Source: JADLEX01 sp964586775
GTDB lineage: Bacteria; Lernaellota; Lernaellaia; JACKCT01
Reading direction: 5' to 3'
Length of the DNA: 43,647 bases
Assembly (NCBI GenBank): GCA_964586775.1
Contig: CAZPJD010000010.1
Coordinates: forward strand, 1 to 43,647
In this document: positions 41,223 to 43,647 of the stretch, piece by piece
Layout of the letters: every line of letters begins with the position of its first letter
How positions within the stretch are numbered: the first letter of the stretch is position 1
Notes under the pieces: model-generated
Databases searched by the model: none
What the model was told of the DNA's origin: nothing
Seen by the model: only the letters and a program-made list of their open reading frames with translations
Made by a program: the position numbers and the translations under genes

Positions 41223-41256
41223 AAACCCCCGGTCTTCGGACCGGGGGTTTTCATTT
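41223..41256 (+). terminator. Rho-independent terminator after the Asp-rich gene
   Basis: Perfect 12-bp stem (AAACCCCCGGTC, 41223-41234; GACCGGGGGTTT, 41239-41250) closed by a TTCG loop (the very stable C-UUCG-G tetraloop) and followed by TTTCATTT. Lies 26 nt past the stop codon. Confidence 0.95.
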
Positions 41257-41386
41257 ATCCGCCCGGCAGGGGTATGACCTCAAAGGTGCGACTCCTTCCG
41301 AGAGCAGGCCATCGTGATCGAAGCGAAGCGCTACCGCGGATCGACGAGCAGGAACCGGAAGCGAAGCGACGCACGAGGAGTCGGCA

Positions 41387-41497
41387 ATGGTCGCCGCGAA
41401 CACCAAACAATGCCGGATGAACCCGGCGATGCGCCTGCCCATGGACCTGACGTTCCGAGACTTCAACCGCCCGGGATCTCCCCGGTCGGCCGCGTGA
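41387..41497 (+). CDS. Possible 36-aa small protein
   Basis: ATG preceded by GAGGAG with a 6-nt spacer, then 36 codons to a TGA. The peptide is Met- and Arg-rich (MVAANTKQCRMNPAMRLPMD at its start). It lies in a gap otherwise without genes. No family recognised; the good ribosome site is the only positive evidence, and chance is possible. Confidence 0.25.
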   Translation: MVAANTKQCRMNPAMRLPMDLTFRDFNRPGSPRSAA

Positions 41498-41595
41498 CCT
41501 CAACTGTTCGAACCGCCGGATGCAAATTCGCATGACATTTGGAGCGGCAGAGGTTCCCGAATCGAGTCCTCGGATTCCCTTCCCCGATTTCGCGC

Positions 41596-41624
41596 TTGCC
41601 TCCCGCGCGCGAATTTGATTCAAT
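41596..41624 (+). promoter_or_regulatory. Possible promoter of the TPR gene
   Basis: TTGCCT (41596-41601), 17-nt spacer, TTCAAT (41619-41624), each 4 of 6; 25 nt before the ATG at 41650. Confidence 0.3.
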
Positions 41625-41649
41625 CCCTTCGTCTTCCTTGCGGCAGGCC

Positions 41650-42408
41650 ATGAAAAACGAAGACGCGATCCTGTATCAGCGCGGGGCGGATGCGTTCGCC
41701 CGGGGCGAATTCGCCGAGGCGGAGCGCTGTCTCGCGGCGGTGCTCGTGCGCCATCGCGAATACGCGGACATCTACGCGATGCTGGGCACGATCTTTCACG
41801 TGAAGGGCCAGTTCACCAAGGCGCTGCGCCTGTTCGCGCGCGCGCTCGAAATCAACCCCGGCTACACCGAGGCCAAGGTCAACCTGATGATCCTGCTTCA
41901 GGACCTGGGCCGTTACGACCGCTCCACGCAGATCCTTCGGCACATCCAGCGCAGCAGCGACGCGCTGCCGCAATCGCCGGACCCGCTGTCGAAGAACAAG
42001 CTCGCCAACCTGCACGCGGTGACCGGCGACATGTACCTGATGCTCGACCTCTACGACGCGGCGGTGGAGCAGTACGAGGCGGCGCTCGATCTGCGTCCGA
42101 ACTTCACGGACATCCGCCTCAAACTCGCCCGCGCGTACAAGGCGAAGGGGCAGCTCGAATTCGCCGAGACGCAGACCCGCGCCTGCCTGAAAACCCGCCC
42201 CGACCACAACGAGGCTCGCATTTTTTTGGGCACGCTCCTCATGGCGCAGGGTCGGCGGACGCAGGCCGTCGAGGCGTGGCAGCAGGTGATGACGCTCGAG
42301 CCCGGGAACGCCGAGGCCCGTGACCTGCTTCGCATGGCCGGCGTGCCCGTGGAGGGCGACGCGGCGCCCGCGCTCTCGCCGGGCGCGGCGAGCGCCGTTT
42401 CCCCCTGA
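41650..42408 (+). CDS. TPR-repeat protein, cytoplasmic
   Basis: 252 aa from the ATG at 41650; a frame from 41539 would add a Pro/Ser/Arg-rich stretch. About six TPR units cover residues 5-235, for example GADAFARGEFAEAERCLAAV, GTIFHVKGQFTKALRLFARA, YLMLDLYDAAVEQYEAALD and LGTLLMAQGRRTQAVEAWQQV. No signal peptide. An Ala/Pro tail ends it. Serves as a protein-binding scaffold of unknown partner; it is followed 90 nt later by the metallo-hydrolase gene. Confidence 0.87.
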   Translation: MKNEDAILYQRGADAFARGEFAEAERCLAAVLVRHREYADIYAMLGTIFHVKGQFTKALRLFARALEINPGYTEAKVNLMILLQDLGRYDRSTQILRHIQRSSDALPQSPDPLSKNKLANLHAVTGDMYLMLDLYDAAVEQYEAALDLRPNFTDIRLKLARAYKAKGQLEFAETQTRACLKTRPDHNEARIFLGTLLMAQGRRTQAVEAWQQVMTLEPGNAEARDLLRMAGVPVEGDAAPALSPGAASAVSP

Positions 42409-42498
42409 TCGGCTCGAAAAACCTCTCGTGCGTCATGGACACCCGGACGGCGATGGGGTAAACACGGCTCACCCCAGCGGGCACTCCGGGAGACGTCG

Positions 42499-43353
42499 TT
42501 GAGCGAGTTTTGGATCCGCAGCCTGGCCAGCGGCAGCCGCGGCAATTGCTGGATTCTCGCGGCCGGGTCCACCCGCGTGCTCGTCGATGCGGGCATCAAC
42601 GCCAAGCAGATCCAGGCAAAACTCGCCGAGGCCGGCGTCGAGCCCGAGTCGATCCAGGCCATCTTTCTCACGCACGAGCATTCCGATCACATCGGCGGCA
42701 TCCCCGTGCTCTCGCGTCGGTTCGGCATCCCCACGTTCACCTCGCCCGAAACGGCCGGCATCCCCAAGTGGGGCGGCAAGGCGCTCTCGCACGAGCGGGG
42801 TGTGCGCGTGGTGCCGCTTGCGCCCGGCGAACCGGCGTGCGTCGGTGAGCTCTCGGTGCGCTCGTTTCCCGTCAGCCACGACGCCGCCGATCCCATGATG
42901 TTCGTCTTCGAGCACCGCGAGCGGCACATCGGCTTCGCGACCGATCTGGGCATCGTGACGCGCCTCGTGTACGAGCGGCTGCGCGGCGTGGACGCGCTGG
43001 TGCTGGAATCGAATCACGACGTGCGCATGCTGGACGAAGGCCCGTATCGCCCCGAGGACAAGCGGCGCATCAAGGGCCGCCTCGGGCATCTGTCGAACGA
43101 GCAGGCGCAGGAGTTCGTGCGTCAGGTCGCCCATCCGGGACTTGGCGCGGTGGTGCTCGCGCATCTGTCGAAGATCAACAACACGCCCGAGATCGCCCGG
43201 GAGGGCATGCGCGCGGTGCTCGCCGAGGCCGCGCCGCACACCCGGCTCTCGGTCGCCCTTCAGGATGAGATCGGCGAGGTGATCGCCGTGCCCGCGTCGG
43301 CGGTGGCGGCTCACGCCGTACCCGGCCGCGCGTCGTTGGAGGCCGTCGTATGA
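42499..43353 (+). CDS. Metallo-beta-lactamase-fold hydrolase, YycJ/WalJ type
   Basis: 284 aa from a TTG with GGGAG 7 nt upstream. The YycJ start SLASGSRGNCWIL and the metal motif THEHSDHIGG (His59, His61, Asp63, His64) are present, with later ligands in VSHDAADPM, FATDLG and LAHLS. The family has been linked to nuclease or DNA-repair-like roles, but substrates are poorly known. Its stop overlaps the purB start (ATGA, 43350-43353), so the two are coupled. Confidence 0.9.
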   Translation: MSEFWIRSLASGSRGNCWILAAGSTRVLVDAGINAKQIQAKLAEAGVEPESIQAIFLTHEHSDHIGGIPVLSRRFGIPTFTSPETAGIPKWGGKALSHERGVRVVPLAPGEPACVGELSVRSFPVSHDAADPMMFVFEHRERHIGFATDLGIVTRLVYERLRGVDALVLESNHDVRMLDEGPYRPEDKRRIKGRLGHLSNEQAQEFVRQVAHPGLGAVVLAHLSKINNTPEIAREGMRAVLAEAAPHTRLSVALQDEIGEVIAVPASAVAAHAVPGRASLEAVV

Positions 43354-43647
43354 TTCCCCGGTATACCCGCGAGGCGATGGCGCGGATCTGGTCCGACGAA
43401 AACCGCTATCGCATCTGGCTCGACGTCGAAATCGCCGCCGCCGAGGCCATGGCCGAGCTCGGCCTCGTGCCCGCCGAGGCCGTGACGACCATCAAGGCCA
43501 AGGCGAATTTCTCGGTGGCGCGCATCGAGGAGATCGAGGCGATCACGCGCCACGACGTCAACGCGTTTATCGACTGCGTGGCCGAGTTCGTGGGCGAAGA
43601 CGCCCGTTGGCTGCACCTGGGCATGACGTCGTCCGACGTGCTCGACA
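43350..43647 (+). CDS. purB: Adenylosuccinate lyase (3' partial, cut by window end)
   Basis: The first 99 codons are visible. Starts MIPRYTREAMARIWSDENRY, typical of PurB, then HDVNAFIDCVAE and GMTSSDVLD, a fumarase/aspartase-superfamily signature region that continues past the window. Acts twice in purine synthesis, on SAICAR and on adenylosuccinate, releasing fumarate. No break is seen in the visible part. Confidence 0.93.
   Translation, partial: MIPRYTREAMARIWSDENRYRIWLDVEIAAAEAMAELGLVPAEAVTTIKAKANFSVARIEEIEAITRHDVNAFIDCVAEFVGEDARWLHLGMTSSDVLD

Larger units (their letters stand above)
41257..41649. other. 393-nt gap between the terminator and the TPR gene
   Basis: No recognised gene. Contains an 11-bp direct repeat GAAGCGAAGCG (41320-41330 and 41358-41368), the small open frame listed at 41387, and a possible promoter at 41596-41624 for the TPR gene. 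Confidence 0.45.

Overview
The window is high-GC, gene-dense chromosomal DNA from a Gram-negative bacterium. Features that point to a deltaproteobacterial-type lineage (Myxococcota, Desulfobacterota or a related candidate phylum) are the split F0 operon atpZ-atpI-atpB-atpE, the Bat aerotolerance operon, a large chemosensory cluster, a standalone XylR_N/V4R protein and a secreted Asp-rich protein. This placement is inferred from gene content; no rRNA or tRNA gene was seen.

Layout. 3-5581 (+): end of a REC-GGDEF regulator, a membrane PAS histidine kinase, then def, fmt and rsmB. 5578-8086 (+): a lipoprotein, an 88-aa orphan and tdh. 8236-11403 (+): ileS with altered class I signature motifs (GIHH and EMHKS), behind a clear sigma70-type promoter. 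11443-12937 (+): a less GC-rich accessory island with an ADP-ribosyltransferase-like protein, a small partner gene and an MntA-HepT toxin-antitoxin pair. 12993-16728 (+): an alkaline-phosphatase-fold enzyme and a polytopic membrane protein. The latter's stop codon overlaps that of the convergent polyphosphate:AMP phosphotransferase gene pap (16725-18218, -).

18331-26234 (-) is a chemosensory operon transcribed in the order cheY, cheX, cheA (hybrid), cheW, cheB, cheR, a single-domain response regulator and an HDOD gene. 26609-28338 (+) holds two Opp/Dpp-type permease genes. 28435-35689 (-) is a BatD/DUF4381-like gene followed by batA, batB, batC, batD and batE, ending with a His-rich methyltransferase. 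35901-37773 (-) is the F0 operon, closed by a terminator; its c subunit carries most of the Na+-binding signature, and its upstream region is filled by a REP-like inverted repeat. 37868-38659 (-) is a lipoprotein. 38978-40267 (+) encodes an Nfu-type Fe-S protein and the V4R protein. 40456-41196 (+) encodes the Asp-rich exported protein, followed by a UUCG-loop terminator. 41650 to the end (+) encodes a TPR protein, a YycJ-type metallo-hydrolase and the start of purB.

Most genes within operons are joined by 1-4 nt stop/start overlaps, which implies widespread translational coupling. Several promoters can be proposed; a -35 of TTGACC recurs at three of them, and a 12-bp identical -10 block (GCGTTAGATTTC) is shared by the bat operon and the Asp-rich gene.
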